A DNA stretch of 64,000 nucleotides from Pogona vitticeps (GCF_051106095.1 NC_135789.1:25603264-25667263), one strand, 5' to 3'. Shown: positions 35,300 through 47,300, counted from the stretch's first letter. The notes: generated from the letters alone by a model not told the origin. Translations and numbers: made by a program.

Positions 35300-35720
35300 G
35301 GTGACAGGTGTTGCAGTCCAGCGATACCCAAAGGCCATGCTTTTTAGGAAGGTCTTTGCTACCCTGTCCTCAAGAACCCTGCTGAGCTCCTGCAGACTCA
35401 GCGCTTCTTTAGGGATTCAGTCCATCTTGTATTGGGTCTTCTTGTTTTCCTGCTGCCTTCCATCTTTCCTAGCCTTAGTGTCTTTTCCAGAGAATGCTGC
35501 CTCCTCATGACTTGCATATTCTTGTTAGGATTTTGACAAATTCAGTCTCTGTGTCTTGAAATAGTACTATCCACATCCCATCTACCGCTTGTGATTTATT
35601 TCTTCCTAGTGCTTTCAGAGCAGCTTTCACTTCACTTTCCAGAACTGGAGGTTCTTCATTATAGGATTCCTCTTCAAAGGAATCATCCATGTTTTTCTTT
35701 CTTCTGTATAGTTCCACTTT
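35300..35720 (-). pseudogene. RTE/BovB-type LINE fragment with internal deletion
   Basis: On the - strand, 35717-35505 encodes the 5' part of a reverse transcriptase, with PPVLESEVKAALKALGRNKS and VDGMWIVLFQDTETEFVKIL (compare VDGIPIELFQ in intact elements). It runs directly into sequence from the ORF's 3' end (35505-35300), where GGAAAGATGGAAGGCAGCAG and CTGCAGGAGCTCAGCAGGG occur. The middle of the polymerase is missing. Confidence 0.65.
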
Positions 35721-36491
35721 ATTTTCTCCTGGTCAGCTAGTGCGCTTCCCTGTTGGTCACTCAGCCTTCCTAATCTTGGCTTAAATTTCCCTTTGACATA
35801 TTCTTTTTAATTTCCTAGAAGAGATCTCTTCTCCCACCCCCCTTTTGTTGTTCTTTTTCATTTGTTTGACACCTGTTATTGTAATATAGTTAGTAATTGA
35901 GTCCGGTTCCTGAGGGCATGGCTCTCAGCTTCCTGGTGGCACTCACGACCTTCAGGGGCACAGAAAGGACCAGTCAACTTGCTCTTTAAGACAATCAACC
36001 AACCACAAGACAAGGCAATTACTGTATGCCCTTAGGCTTCCCAGGAAAGAAGACGGGACACAAAAGGAAAAAGTGAGGAGGAGGGAAGAGGAAACGGTGG
36101 TAACTCCTGCACCAGGGCTGAATGTGCTGGGAAGTTGGATCAGGGGCCAGTCGAGAGATAGGGGGCAAAATCCCCGGGATCTGGCTCCCGATACACACAC
36201 ATACACACACCCCGCTCCTCTGGCCAAGGGGAAGGCTCTCGTGCCGGTGTAACCCGAAGGGGGGGGCGCTCAGCCTTCTCCCCCACTCCCGCAGAAATCC
36301 CCCTCCGTGCGTTTTTCTATTCGCCTGGTTTCGTTTTCCGCTGCATGGTTCGGGAGGGGGGGAGCGCTCTCGCCCGGGGTGGTGGTGGTGGTGGATCGGG
36401 CTCTTGCTGCGCCTCTCCGAGTCTTGCCCCTGGCAGGAGGCGGAGGAGGACTCCCGGGGGGGGGCATCCCTGTCTCCCTCCCTCTAGAAGG

Positions 36492-36499
36492 TGACGTCA
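36492..36499. promoter_or_regulatory. CCL4: CRE (CREB/ATF site) of CCL4 promoter
   Basis: This is a perfect palindromic TGACGTCA, about 53 bases upstream of the TATA box, extended as GTGACGTCAC. Confidence 0.75.
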
Positions 36500-36510
36500 C
36501 TCTCGGCGAT

Positions 36511-36520
36511 GGGGAAATCC
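36511..36520. promoter_or_regulatory. CCL4: NF-kappa-B site of CCL4 promoter
   Basis: GGGGAAATCC fits GGGRNNYYCC exactly. It lies 12 bases from the CRE and about 32 bases upstream of the TATA box, with a CCCCGCCC GC box between. Confidence 0.7.
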
Positions 36521-36551
36521 CGCCGCCCCGCCCTCTCGGCTGGACAGGCGC

Positions 36552-36558
36552 TATAAAA
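36552..36558 (+). promoter_or_regulatory. CCL4: TATA box of CCL4-like gene
   Basis: TATAAAA lies about 90 bases upstream of the ATG at 36647, placing transcription start near 36580-36585. Confidence 0.85.
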
Positions 36559-36646
36559 GCCGACGGCTCCCGGCGTCCGACGCCAGACCCCAGCCGAGCG
36601 CCCTGCAGCTGCTATAGCTCCTGCCCCATCGATCTCCGCCGCAGCC

Positions 36647-39061
36647 ATGACCAGGACCGCCGCCTCCGCCACTGCCCCGCTGCTGCTGCTCTTGCTCCTC
36701 CTCCTGGGGGCGCTCTGGGACTCCTGCCCGCCAGCTGCCTCCGCTCCAGGTGAGTGCCAGCCCCCGGGGGGGGGGGAGACCAAGGAGGCCTCTGAATGGA
36801 GAGAAATGGGGTTTTCTGCTTCCTAAAAACCTCCCCAAGGGGTGGTTTGGGGGCCTCATCTTGGACCAGTTTGCCACCTAGGGTAATTTGGGAAGAGAGG
36901 GTCAGGGAGGTGCGGATGATTTATTTTGAAGGCCGGACCATTAGCCCCAAAGCTTTGAGGGCTTTTAGCAAATAAAGGTTCAACTTCTGCCTCTTGGAAA
37001 AAATCAGGATAGGGCCACAAAGTCATAGAGACAATAAAAAGTTTTGGAACATCCGACAAGTGATGCACGGCCTTGAAGAAGATGATTTATCATTGAAAGC
37101 TCACTGTTGTTGGGTTTTTGTTTGTTTGTTTATTTGTTTTATATTCTTAATGGTCAATCAAAGGTCTCACCGACTCCTGCATCTGCAGCTTGAGACTCCG
37201 GCTCTTCTCCCCCACTTTGATTTTAAATCCTTGCATATATATTCCGAAGATAAGGCATAAAACTGGCTAGGTTTTATTGCACAGTGTGACAGAGTCCTCA
37301 ACCCCCCCCCCCCAAGTTTTAGGGTCTCAGAGGTCATCTAATCTCCCCCCCCCCCAGGAACCTTGGGCTGGTGTGCAAAGGGTGGTGGACTCCATAAGAA
37401 CATCAGAAGAACCCTGGTGGATCAGGCCCAGGGCCCATTGAGCCCAGCTCCCTGTCTCTCACTGTGGCCCCACCAGATGCCTCTGGGAGCACACGAGACC
37501 ACTACGTAGATTCCTGTCTCCTGATCCCACTCCCCTGCATCTGACATTTGGAGGTCCCTTCCTTTTAAGCCTAGAGACTGTATCTCCCCATCAATTAAGA
37601 GCAATTAAGAAAAGCGGGACTTGAGGACAGCCCGGTTGTCAAGAGCATGTGCAGAGTTCCCTCCCCCATTCCCTGAACCATCCGGGCCAGTCTCTCTCTT
37701 CACATCTTGAAAGGGCAGGATTCAGGCCAGGGAAACGGTGACGCCTCCTTCTGGGGTTCACTGACGCCCTTCTGCTAGACCCGGGAACGCCTGCTCACTG
37801 GCCCACCTTTCTCTTCTAGTGGGTTCCGACCCCCCGACCTCCTGCTGCTTCACGTACACCGCCAAGAAGATCCCCCGCGAGTATGTGGTCGACTACTATG
37901 AAACCAACAGCCGGTGCTCCCAGCCTGCCGTTGTGTAAGTACGAGCTCCGTGTTCGAGTCCAGCCACCGGGCTGTGGATGAGACAGGTGGCCCTCGGTGG
38001 TGGTGCTGGTGGTGGTGGGGTGGGTGGGGGGCTTCTGTCCCCTGAATCCCAGGCATTGGGGGATCCGTGGAAGTCGGAGAAGGGTCAAGGCCAGAAAATC
38101 TGACAGCTGAAGAGTGGGGCAGAAAACCCAAGTTGGTTTTCTTGGGGAAAACACTTTTGCTGCATTGTGCTGTCTGGTTCCACCTGGCGGGCACCTTGGC
38201 AGAAATGGCAGCCTTTACCCCGGGTGTCACATTTACTCCCACTGCCTTTTCTTTTGCCTTTCTTAAACTCTAGGGATGTGACCGGCCTCAGTTCCCTTTG
38301 TCAAACAGGGATTTGTTGAGTTTCTTGGCCTTTACAGTACTCTCTGTTTGGCCGTTTGTCTTACTTTCTAAGGAGGTTCGGTTGCAGCGATATTTTATTC
38401 TTTCTAATATTTCACACCAGCGGAGGGAGGCTTCCCTGAGTCGACGGCTGTTTTTGACTAGGGAATGGGGGAAAAAGCCCATGTACCGTATTTTTCTGCG
38501 TATAAGACTATACTTTTGTCTACAATCTTTAGACTAAAATTGTGGGTCATCTTATACACGGAAGTAAGCTGAGGAAAGAACAAAAATAAGTGGAGAGGAA
38601 AACAAGGGATCAAAGTGATCCTGCAGGGCTTTGATCCCTGCTTTCCCCTCCACTTGCTAAGCCCCGCTTAGATTTCTTAATTTTGGGTTAGAAAAGGGGG
38701 GGGCGTCTTATACATGGAAAAATAAGGTAATCTAATTAAATTAAATACAAATTACTCACAGTAACTAAATGACGGAGGGGACTGTTAAGACTTCAGTATT
38801 TTTTTGAAAGGGTTTCCCATGCGGTCCTGTTTCCGACTCAGACACCACACATGCGCACACCCATAGTGGTGTGTTTTTAAACTAGGCAAATCAGAGTCTC
38901 AGGATGAGGACTGATAGGCGCTAAAGAGGAAATGTATTAAAAACAACCTTGCTTTTTCTTGGTTTCCCTCCAGGCTCATCACACGGAAGCGCAAAGAGAT
39001 TTGTGCCAACCCTACAGAGCGATGGGTCCAGGAGTACGTGAAGGACCTGGAACTGAACTGA
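36647..39061 (+). CDS. CCL4: CCL4-like CC chemokine (MIP-1 beta type), three exons, 101 aa
   Basis: The exons are 36647-36749, 37820-37934 and 38974-39061. The donors are GTGAGT and GTAAGT, the acceptors CTAG and CCAG, the phases 1 and 2, and the stop TGA. Nine consecutive leucines (12-20) form the core of the signal peptide. Cleavage before AP would leave 69 residues, the length of mature CCL4. The mature start APVGSDPPTSCCFTYTAKK, VVDYYETNS, CSQPAVV and the end WVQEYVKDLELN agree closely with mammalian and chicken CCL4. The cysteines are C43, C44, C67 and C83, and RKRK (77-80) gives a basic glycosaminoglycan-binding BBXB motif. In mammals CCL4 signals through CCR5. CCL3 is the main alternative. 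The tight CRE/kappa-B/TATA promoter and the AU-rich 3' UTR suggest rapid induction and decay. Confidence 0.95.
38486..38727. mobile_element. MITE family C, copy 1
   Basis: It begins CCGTATTTTTCTGCGTATAAG and ends TTATACATGGAAAAATAAGG, flanked by TA on both sides. The interior has TAAGACTATACTTTTGTCTA and GGGTCATCTTATACACGG. It lies in the second intron of the CCL4-like gene. A second copy is at 59831. Confidence 0.85.
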
Positions 39062-39246
39062 AAGGGCTTAGAACAGAGCCATTTCTGGCAGAATTAAAGG
39101 ACTGAGGGAGGCCGGGGCCATTGGTCCTGTGGTTGCCCAGCATGAAGTCCTGCCCCCCTCGAGCGAGGACACGACAAGGATCCTAAGTTTGCTTTTCTGG
39201 GAAACTCCCAGTTACTTCTCAGGGCATTGCTATCGTAATTTAAATG

Positions 39247-39295
39247 TATTTATTTTGCTCACGGCCAGAACTTTGTTCTTAATTATTTTATTTAT
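39247..39295 (+). promoter_or_regulatory. CCL4: AU-rich elements in CCL4 3' UTR
   Basis: TATTTAT occurs at 39247-39253 and again at 39289-39295, within a T/A-rich segment about 190 bases after the stop. This is the usual arrangement for short-lived cytokine mRNAs. Confidence 0.65.
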
Positions 39296-39385
39296 GCAAC
39301 TCGGAAGGGATACTAAAATAACACACTTTTTTTATCAATTTATCTATATTTGTAACACAGAGTGAGAGAGAATAATGATATCTGC

Positions 39386-39391
39386 AATAAA
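39386..39391 (+). terminator. CCL4: Poly(A) signal of CCL4-like gene
   Basis: AATAAA lies 325 bases after the stop, with a GTGTTG-rich element about 18 bases further on. Confidence 0.8.
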
Positions 39392-40094
39392 TATTTTTCT
39401 ACTAATTGTGTTGAGATGCAAAGAGTGTTTTTTAAAATTCTCTTCCAAACTTGGGCAGGCCCTTGGAGATGCAGGAAGCACTTGTGGCCTTCCGGGCTGC
39501 GCCAACCCCTGCCATTTTGCTGCCTGAGATGGAGCAGCTGACATCTCCTGGGTGCCTAAGAACCAGAATCGGTCCCCTTAGTTTGCACATCCATCAACGC
39601 CTTCAAAGAAGTTGGTTGTTTATTCCTCCCACCGCCCCGTCAAGGAATCACCTGCACTCTGTAGACATGCCGTTTGGAGTGTCCTTACACGCCTGCCCGG
39701 CCCGAGCTTTTATTGCGACACGTGTACCACCGTGCTTGTGTGAACCCGTCATGGAGTCGATCGCGGTCTTTCCAGCCCAGAAGGAAATGAACCGCGGGCC
39801 AGCATCTCCCTCGGCAAGATTCGGCGTCTGGGACGCGAATCGGCCACCAGAGGGCAGCAAGAGACCGAGGCTGCGCCCCCAAGAGGCTGCAGCTCTTCCC
39901 TTCCGCAGGAACTTCGGGTTTTCTAGCGATGGGGGAAAATGTGGGGCGCTGCAGCATCCCCGGGGATTTTAGTTCATTCTCCCCACGGGCGCGCATGCGT
40001 GAGCGCTGGGATGGAGGGAGGCAAAACTGCCAGATCTTCATTGCCCCGATTGATTTGTATTGCCCCTTCGATTCAAACCTATGGAGCCATAGAA

Positions 40095-40245
40095 TGGCCT
40101 GAGTTCGAGGGGACCCTCGGGGGTCATCTGTTCCCACACTGGGACCCCCCAGATGTTCTTGGACTTCAGTTCCCAGAAGGCTTCACCACCAGCTGTGCTG
40201 GCCAGGATTTCTGGGAGTTGCAGTCCAAGGACATCTACGGATGCT
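40095..40245. mobile_element. Palindromic repeat with TCTGGGAGTTGCAGTCCA core
   Basis: AGATGTTCTTGGACTTCAG and TTCCCAGAAGGC mirror TTCTGGGAGTTGCAGTCC and AAGGACATCT across a short centre. A diverged relative lies at 41466-41560. This is a common squamate dispersed repeat that I cannot name. Confidence 0.55.
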
Positions 40246-40412
40246 ACAGCAGCTGCCGCTGTGGTTTTTTTTTTTAAAGAAAATATCATAACACTGCACA
40301 TGTTGTTCTTGTTTCATATTGTTTTATTAGTGCAAGTCGTTCCGATCAATGTTTTTCATAGAAAAGTAGGGTGGGAAAAACAAATGCAATGTCTGCCAGG
40401 CAGGAACAGCGT

Positions 40413-40562
40413 GTACTCGGTCGCTTCCAGCGTCTCCTGGATTTGGTGGCCCGTGCGATGGTAGTAACTGGATTGCCAGGAGGGGGTTCAAATCCCACCC
40501 CCTCGGCCAAAAAACAAAGGGAAAGGGTGCAGGATATAAATCCAATAAATGAATAAATAAAT
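40413..40562 (+). mobile_element. SINE/LINE 3'-tail type element
   Basis: GGTGGCCCGTGCGATGGTAG and GGGGGTTCAAATCCCACCC (box B-like) run into an A-rich tail with (AATAAATG)n. The head is tRNA-like. It lies just outside the HIP1 CpG island. Confidence 0.5.
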
Positions 40563-40599
40563 TTATTCTAGCATATCGACAAGGTACGCAAAGGAGACG

Positions 40600-41360
40600 T
40601 GGAGGGATATTAATTCAATCCCCGCCAGGGTAGCTTAATGAGGCGCTTGCCCGCAGAGGCGCTAGTCCTCAAGGAAGGCGGTGCAGCCACGGAGAAAGGG
40701 GGAGCGGTCAAAGGGCGGCCGCACGTGCCTGCCTCGGGCGGAGCGCCGAGCCTCAGCCAATCGCAGCGGAGGTACCGCCTCTCCCTTCCTTCGCCCCGCC
40801 CCTTTCCTCCGGCGCAGCCTCCGTGGAGGGGCGGGGCGCGCGCGAGGGGCCGCCGCCGTCCTTCTCCCGGCTTTTCGCTCCTCCTGCCCCTTCCCTCCCC
40901 CTCACCCAATCGCAACACCGCCCCGTCTGAGCGGCAGCCCCCGCGGGCCAATGGGAGCGAGGCGAGGGGGGGCAGTCCCTTGAGAGCGGCGGCGGCGGCG
41001 GCGCCTTGCGGTCTGCAGCTCGGTTTCCCCTCCATCGTCGGCGGCGACAGCATCCTCATCATCCTCATGGAGCGCTCGGGCGGCTCCCTCCGGCCAGGCC
41101 CGGGTCCTCTGCCCAAAGGGCTGCTGGGCCGGCGCGGGACCACCGGAGCGGCCTCGGGCGGCGGCGGCGCTGGGGTCGGCAGCGGAGGAGGAGGAGGCGG
41201 CCCCCTGGAGGCTCCCGAGCGAGAGGCCTTCGAGAGAGGGCAGGTACCCCGAAAGGGGGCGGGGGGGCGGGCAGGGGGTGGCGAGGCGAGGGGGGCTCTG
41301 GCACTACAACCCCCAGCAGCCCCTGCGGCGGGGGATTGTGGGCCTCGGAGTCCCAAAGCC
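40600..41360 (+). promoter_or_regulatory. HIP1: HIP1 upstream CpG-island promoter
   Basis: This is a dense CpG/GC block with three CCAAT boxes (40757-40761, 40906-40910, 40948-40952), several GC boxes such as CCCCGCCCC near 40794, and no TATA box. The island spans HIP1 exon 1. ACTACAACCCCCAGCAGCC at 41303, just inside intron 1, resembles a ZNF143 site. Confidence 0.75.
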
Positions 41361-44300
41361 CCCTGAACGTGGGGAGGGGGGGTCGGTCCAGACCTTTTGG
41401 GAGGGGGCTCTGCTGGAGAGAGAGAGAGAGAGTCTTTAGATTTAGGGGAGGGGGCCACGTTCCCTAAATGTCCTTGGACCACAACTCCCAGAAGCCTCCA
41501 CCACCTGCTGGTCTGCCCCCGGGTGGGGGTTTCTGGGAGTTACAGTCCAAGAACATCTGGGGGACCCCGGTTTGAGAACCACCGAGACCCCAACCTGGCA
41601 AAGGGGGAAAGAGGCTGGGATTTTGGGGGGGGGGCGGAATCAGGAAGGGAAAGCCAAAGGATGCCCTTTCTGGCCAGGAAGGCTTGGGCTCGGAGGACTT
41701 TGGGGGAATCTTCCTAACGCAGGGACGGCTCTGGAATCGAAGGGGATGCCTTCTGCCTTTCCACAGCTGGTTGGGTACGTAGCTGGGCCCAGAGAAACTT
41801 GAAATCTATTCGGAGCCCTTAATGACTATAAACATGTTTAATTGGAGTCACTGCCATGGTCCTGTGACAGAGGAACTCGGGTTGGGTTGGGTGGGTCTCA
41901 TTTCCAGGTTTGGTGGCACCCCCCCCCCCCCAGTTGGGGATTACTGTGGCCATTGGCCGAACGGTAAATTCAAAGCATCTGGAAAAGGCATATGATCTGT
42001 TTTGCACCGACCGGCTCAGACGAATCTGCCTTCTTGGCACCGACCGGCGAGGAAGAGATTTTTCGAGGCCTGCCCTGAGATGCTGAAGAACTCCGAGGGG
42101 GTTGTGCCCATTCTTTTGGGGATTGTGTGGGGTTAAAAGAGCCGCGTGTTAACAAATGTGGGATTGGAAATGCTAAGTGTAGGAATACTTTTGTGGGGCA
42201 TTGAATCCTGGCGGTCCTGCCTGGTTTAGGGAGCCTTGAAGGGTGGGGCAGCCCCACGGGAGGAAAACCTGGCTCCTCGTGGGCACAGCTGGGGCCACCG
42301 AAAGGTCTCAGCACCTTTTGCAGCCGTGGCTCTGAAAATCGTGGGCCTCTCCTTGGGCATCCGGTGTCAGGGTGGACTTGGCCTGCTTTCCTCTCATGGC
42401 TACGGCCGGATGACGGAGTTCAACAGAGGCACCTTCCCCTCTTGCTAGCTTTGAGAGTTGACGGAGGAGGAGCATCTCTCGGGCGTGTGGGAGGTGATGG
42501 CTCTTTCCTGCCACGGCGTATGCCCTCAGCTGGAACGTAACACACATTTTTAGGGGCAAACTGTTCTCTCTCTGTTCTGGGGGACTTGGCGTTGACCAAA
42601 AGGAAGCAGGATCCTGCTTTGCACTGTTTACTGGGCTTTGCACGGCCTGCTTTTTCCATAGGGTCCAGTGTGGGGCCGCTCCTTCTAAGCCCGTCAGGGC
42701 TGTTGCCCCGGCCAGGAGCGATGTGGCCATAGGGTGGGTGGGTGAGGTGCTCCCTGCAATGCAGTGGGAGCAGGGAGCAGCAGCAAGCGCCAGGGGTGGC
42801 TGGAGAAGATGGCCTTGAGCACAGGAATACTAGCTTCTTTTTTTTTGAGCTGAGAAGGGCTGCTTCTCAGGGGAAAGTGGGAAGGGGGGGTTGCGGTTGG
42901 GGAGAGAAGAACAGGATGTCCTTGTTGCTTAAGGCCATGTTTGGCCCTGCGGCTGCTCCCCCCCCCCCCGGCTTCTTGTGTTTTGGGACATTGTTCCCCT
43001 CCTAGCAGACTCTAAAAGTTCCGAAGTGACCTCCGTGTTTCCCTTTTACAGGCAGTTCTCGACCCCCAACCCCATATATCTCCATATGGGCCATATCCTG
43101 AGTCCCGATGTGCTTTTGCTGGGGGACGGCTTCTCAGCCAGAAGAGGCACAGTTGTGTGGGTTGCTTAAGCTTCCTCTGCACCGTTTCTTACGTTCAGCT
43201 CCTGCAGCCACCCAATGCTGGAAGCCAGCCTTTCTGGGATTCTGCTGTCTGGAGGTGAACGCAGGACCTGCCTGTAGTTAGACGGGTTGCATGACGAGAG
43301 TACTTGCTTCCCTTCTGTTTTTCCTTTTCTGGTTGATTCAGAGCAGAGGCATGTGACGGGAGGCTGATCATTCCTGCCGTTTTTCTTCTTGCTTTCTGGC
43401 AGACGTTCCGGGGGGGGGGGGGAACGGGCTGCATTTGGGCCAGGGGCCGCTGAGCAATTGGCTCTGTGCTAGAGGCGAGACTGAAGGATGCCTATGATGA
43501 GAGACACCACTCCTTCAGGGCAGTTTCACACAGGTTGGTGCGTGAGTGACCAAGCTGGGCGAACCTAGCAGACATGGTGCATATACAGTGGTGCCTCGCT
43601 TGACGATGTTAATTCGTTCCAGCGAAATTGCTGTAGAGCGAAAACATCGTCAAATGAAATTTAAAAAACCATTGAAACGCATTGAATGCGTTCCAATGGG
43701 CTGAATACCTGCTCGTCCAGCAAAGATCCTCCGTATGGCAGCCATTTTCGGTGCCTGTATAGCGAGGAATCCGTCCTAGAAAACAGCGGGGGGCCATTTT
43801 GAAACCTGACAATCAGCTGTTTGCTGATCCTCGTAAAGCGAAAAATTGGTTCCCGAAACAGGGAACCGATCAACGTGAACAAAAAAAAAACCCAGTCTAA
43901 ACATCGTTTTGCGATCGCAAAAACTTCAACGTTAAGCGGATTCGTCTTTAAATGGGGTAATCGTTCAGCGGGGCACGACTGTAAATAAATCAGGGCAGAG
44001 AGGTCAGATCTGTTCCTCAGGTGGACAGGTAGGCTGGCCGGTGGTACGGGGCTGCTTCTTTTCAGGTGGATTCTTGCAAATACAGGGCAAGGCCTGAACC
44101 GCTGGAAACCCACCCATCCTGGCCATACACACACAAATGAAGTGTGGCAAACAGATTGGCCACACAGGACCCACTTCTGCAGAGGGAGATAGACCTGCAG
44201 AAGTGTTGGTGGGGAGATGATGGAGAGAGGAGACTTTCTCTGTTTCTCCTCAAACTCCGTGCAAATGAAAAGGCTGCTCTCATTTATCCATCCTGAGCCA

Positions 44301-47300
44301 TTGGGGGAGGGGGGCCTTTCTCTCTTCCCAGCCCCAGTACCTGTCAGGTCTTTTACTGGGCAGGTCTTCATTCCCCTGCTTCTGATCAGAGCTTGGAAGG
44401 GTTGCTTCCATGGGCTTGGCTGCCAAGGGGATTCTGGGATTTGTAGTCCAGGTTCCCCAGCTCTCCGTACTCTTCCTGGCTCATGCCCGGTTTAGGTCCC
44501 ATGCCAAGCTGGCCCTCAGGGATCATGCACAGATTAATTGGGATTTGTTCGTTTTGCTTAAAGGCTGACTTACTAACGAAAGCGTTTGAGCCATTAAAAT
44601 TCTAATCTCGCCAATTCTTGATTCCTTGTTGAAACTCTCGTCTCCCACCAGGTTTGCTAAGAAGTTAAATTAGTACGCAGGCAGCCAGGTTCTCTCGGCG
44701 TGCTTTTGCAGGGTTGTACTGTATATATATATAGATCTGTTCTGGGCAGCTATTTAAAGCATTGCATCAACATTAGAACAGAGAAAAAAAGGGGAAAAAG
44801 AGACAAAGCTCTTTGGTCGCTGGCACGTGGTGAAGTGGGAAGAAGTGGGAAGCGCCATCCTCTTGGTGCGCTTGCCAGTCTTGGGCCTGGGGAGGGAGGG
44901 AGGGAGAACTCTTGGGGTATAGCAGTTGGAAGCGCCGGGCGCCTCTGCTAGCAGAGGGTGGGCGGGTGGGCTGCTGCGAAATGTCTGGCTGTTCCTTTTT
45001 TTTTTTCCCCTGTGGGTCTGGCCTCCTAGACCCAAAGGGAGGAGGTCTGCCCCCTGAGAACATCTCTCTTGGCAAAGGGGATGTTTCAGCCGTAGGCCGT
45101 GACCGGCCGGATGCCCTGGGGAGCTGGACGGAGGGCATAGAGGTGGTGAACCTTCTCAGGGGCCCCAATCATTTCACGCTCTCTTTTTTTGTGCCATGTG
45201 CTGAAACAGAGGAAGGCACCCTCCTCTTTGAAGGCCGTTCCTTTTCCTTCCATCTGCCCTGTTCTAGCCTCCACGCTTGCGGAGGGAATGTCCGGGAAAT
45301 GGAACCTCCGTCCCTCAAAACCTGCTTCTCTTCAGGCTCCGGCAGGGAGAGCCAGCTGGCGCAACAGGTGCCAGTCTTAATACCTCGACCGCCCATTGTG
45401 ATCATCCTGGATCGGTAGGTGTGTGTGTGGAAGGCCAGGGAGCTACGGGGGTTGGACAGGAAAGGGACATTCGAGGAGCAGGCCTGCAGAGCAGGAGTAG
45501 GAAAACAATCCTCCAGAACTGAAAGAAGGCGAAGGGGATCCTCATTATAGAGGCCGAAATAGAAGCTCAGCGGATGAGGGCCTGTGGCCACTGCGCTGGC
45601 AGGCGTGTGAATTCTGCACTTCCAGAAATGGCCCAAGCAAAAAACAAAACAGGCTGTCCCCGTTGGGACTCCACACTGGCTGGGTCCTTCTGCGGAGAGT
45701 GTGTCCCTCCCTGCTTGTGAAGTTCCCTGTCCTCGTAGGGGAACCGGTCGGTGTTTCAGAGGGCCTGGAAGACTGAGTGGTTTTGCTAGGCAGGCGCCGT
45801 TGTGGTCTCCAGTCCGCCGTTCCCGGGGAAAGTGGGCTGGAGAAACCTTGCCACCGGAAACAGCAGCGACGAAGCCCTTGAAGATGCCCCCAGGACCCTT
45901 GATTTCTCTTCTTGTGACAGACATGCAGGGGCTGTCCCTCCTCGATCGGCTGCGTGGGATGCTATCTCTCCAGGATATGTCCTGTGCTTGAGAAGGGAGT
46001 GGGGTTTTGTGGGACCCTGGGAGAAAAAGCAATCTCCGGGCGCCCCACTGAAAACGGGGCATAGACTCGCTCTCGGGGAAGCTGCTTATGTTGTCTCAGC
46101 TTCCGGCCGAAGCCAAAGAGCAGCAGGTGCTGGACATAAATGGGCCCCATCCCAAGGCATGTCATTCGGGTCCAGGTAAGACAGGATGGGACCTTTTGAG
46201 GCCATGAAGAGCATGACATTGACCATCCTGCCTTTGTCCTCTCGAAACTGGCAGCGAAGTCTTGCTTGGTCCGCTCTGCCTTGGTTAAGATGGTGAAGGA
46301 CAGACAGGTGAGAGGTGGTCAGTGATGCAGAGAGACTGACATTTGCAGTCCCTCGAGGTCCCTTCCCAGCGTGCAGACATCACAGCCCGGTGCTTGCTTT
46401 TTCTAGGATGACCTATTTCCTTTTGTAGAAGAGGGGGCGCTGAAGCTGGGATCTGCTGTGCAGACCAGCTCCCTTATTCCAGCAGCAGCCTGCTTCCCGG
46501 AAGATGAGAGGTGAAATCTTCTCTGCCTGTTCTTTTGACAGCCAGAGAGCTGGAACACAAAGATTCAGCGCAAGGGACTCCGTGCATCTTAAGGAAAGGC
46601 ATGGGGTTGCTCTGTATTCCTAGGCAAACTAGCTTGGAAACGACCAAGGTTGTAAAATTCAGTCGTGGAAAACGTGCTCCCCCTGCGCCGACAAGGTAGA
46701 TCTTGGCAATGTAGGGTGAAATGACAGGTGGTCCTGCCTTTTTCCTTGGATAGGGTGGGTTGCTTCACGGCCACGGAGGGCTCCCGTGCAGAAGTCATCT
46801 GACTTTGGCGGCTGATGGTCCGAGGGGATGGTGTTTGTTCTCTGTTAACCTTGCCTAGCGTGGTGAACCTGTGTTATACTCGTGATTGCAATCAACACCG
46901 TGTCTTTGAGTGCTGGAAACCATCTGGAACGAGTCTTGGTGTTCGAGGTGTAAGGCAACCTGGTGGCGACAAAAAATATTTAGGACCCCCCCAAGGCAAA
47001 TCTTTTTCCAATTGTTTGACATCCCAGAATCTTAAGTTTGGCATCATAGCCCTAGGAGGTCTTCGCTCCACCATCCTGCTGATCGTCCCATCTTTCCAGA
47101 GGTCTGGGGCACTTGGTTTAGAATTAGGGAGCCACAGAGCAGACATTGCTCCTGCAATTCTTTTAAATGCTTGGTTGTGGACTTTCATGCCTTCACCCAT
47201 GTTAGTGCCCCGAGTGCAGGATACTTGATCCAAGAGAACCTTTTTTGCCATTGGGGGGAGGAATCTTTTAGTCCAGGACATTTGCTTGCTTTTTCTTCCT

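Larger units (their letters stand above)
24600..36420. other. Intergenic interval between chemokine gene 2 and CCL4
   Basis: No supportable gene is present. Contents are a SINE at 25092, CR1 pieces at 26536-27060, a SINE at 29935, a (GTT)n block at 30619, an antisense SINE at 32626, and RTE LINE pieces at 35300. Many G homopolymer runs occur throughout. Long open frames here lack recognisable domains. Confidence 0.6.

Noticed and set aside
36647-39061. CCL3 instead of CCL4
   Set aside because: The GSDPPT start and WVQEYV-DLELN end match CCL4 more closely; CCL3 usually starts with a different N-terminus. The two are close paralogues, so some doubt remains.
40638-41066. In-frame upstream extension of HIP1 exon 1 from an ATG at 40638
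   Set aside because: It runs through the CCAAT and GC boxes of the promoter, and the ATG at 41067 agrees with the known HIP1 N-terminus.
45169-46062. 297-residue open frame on the - strand
   Set aside because: It has no family signature and is mixed-composition intronic sequence.
46892-47281. 129-residue open frame on the - strand that looks protein-like
   Set aside because: I recognise no family, and one open frame is not enough to call a gene. A translated search would decide whether it is a retroelement remnant.
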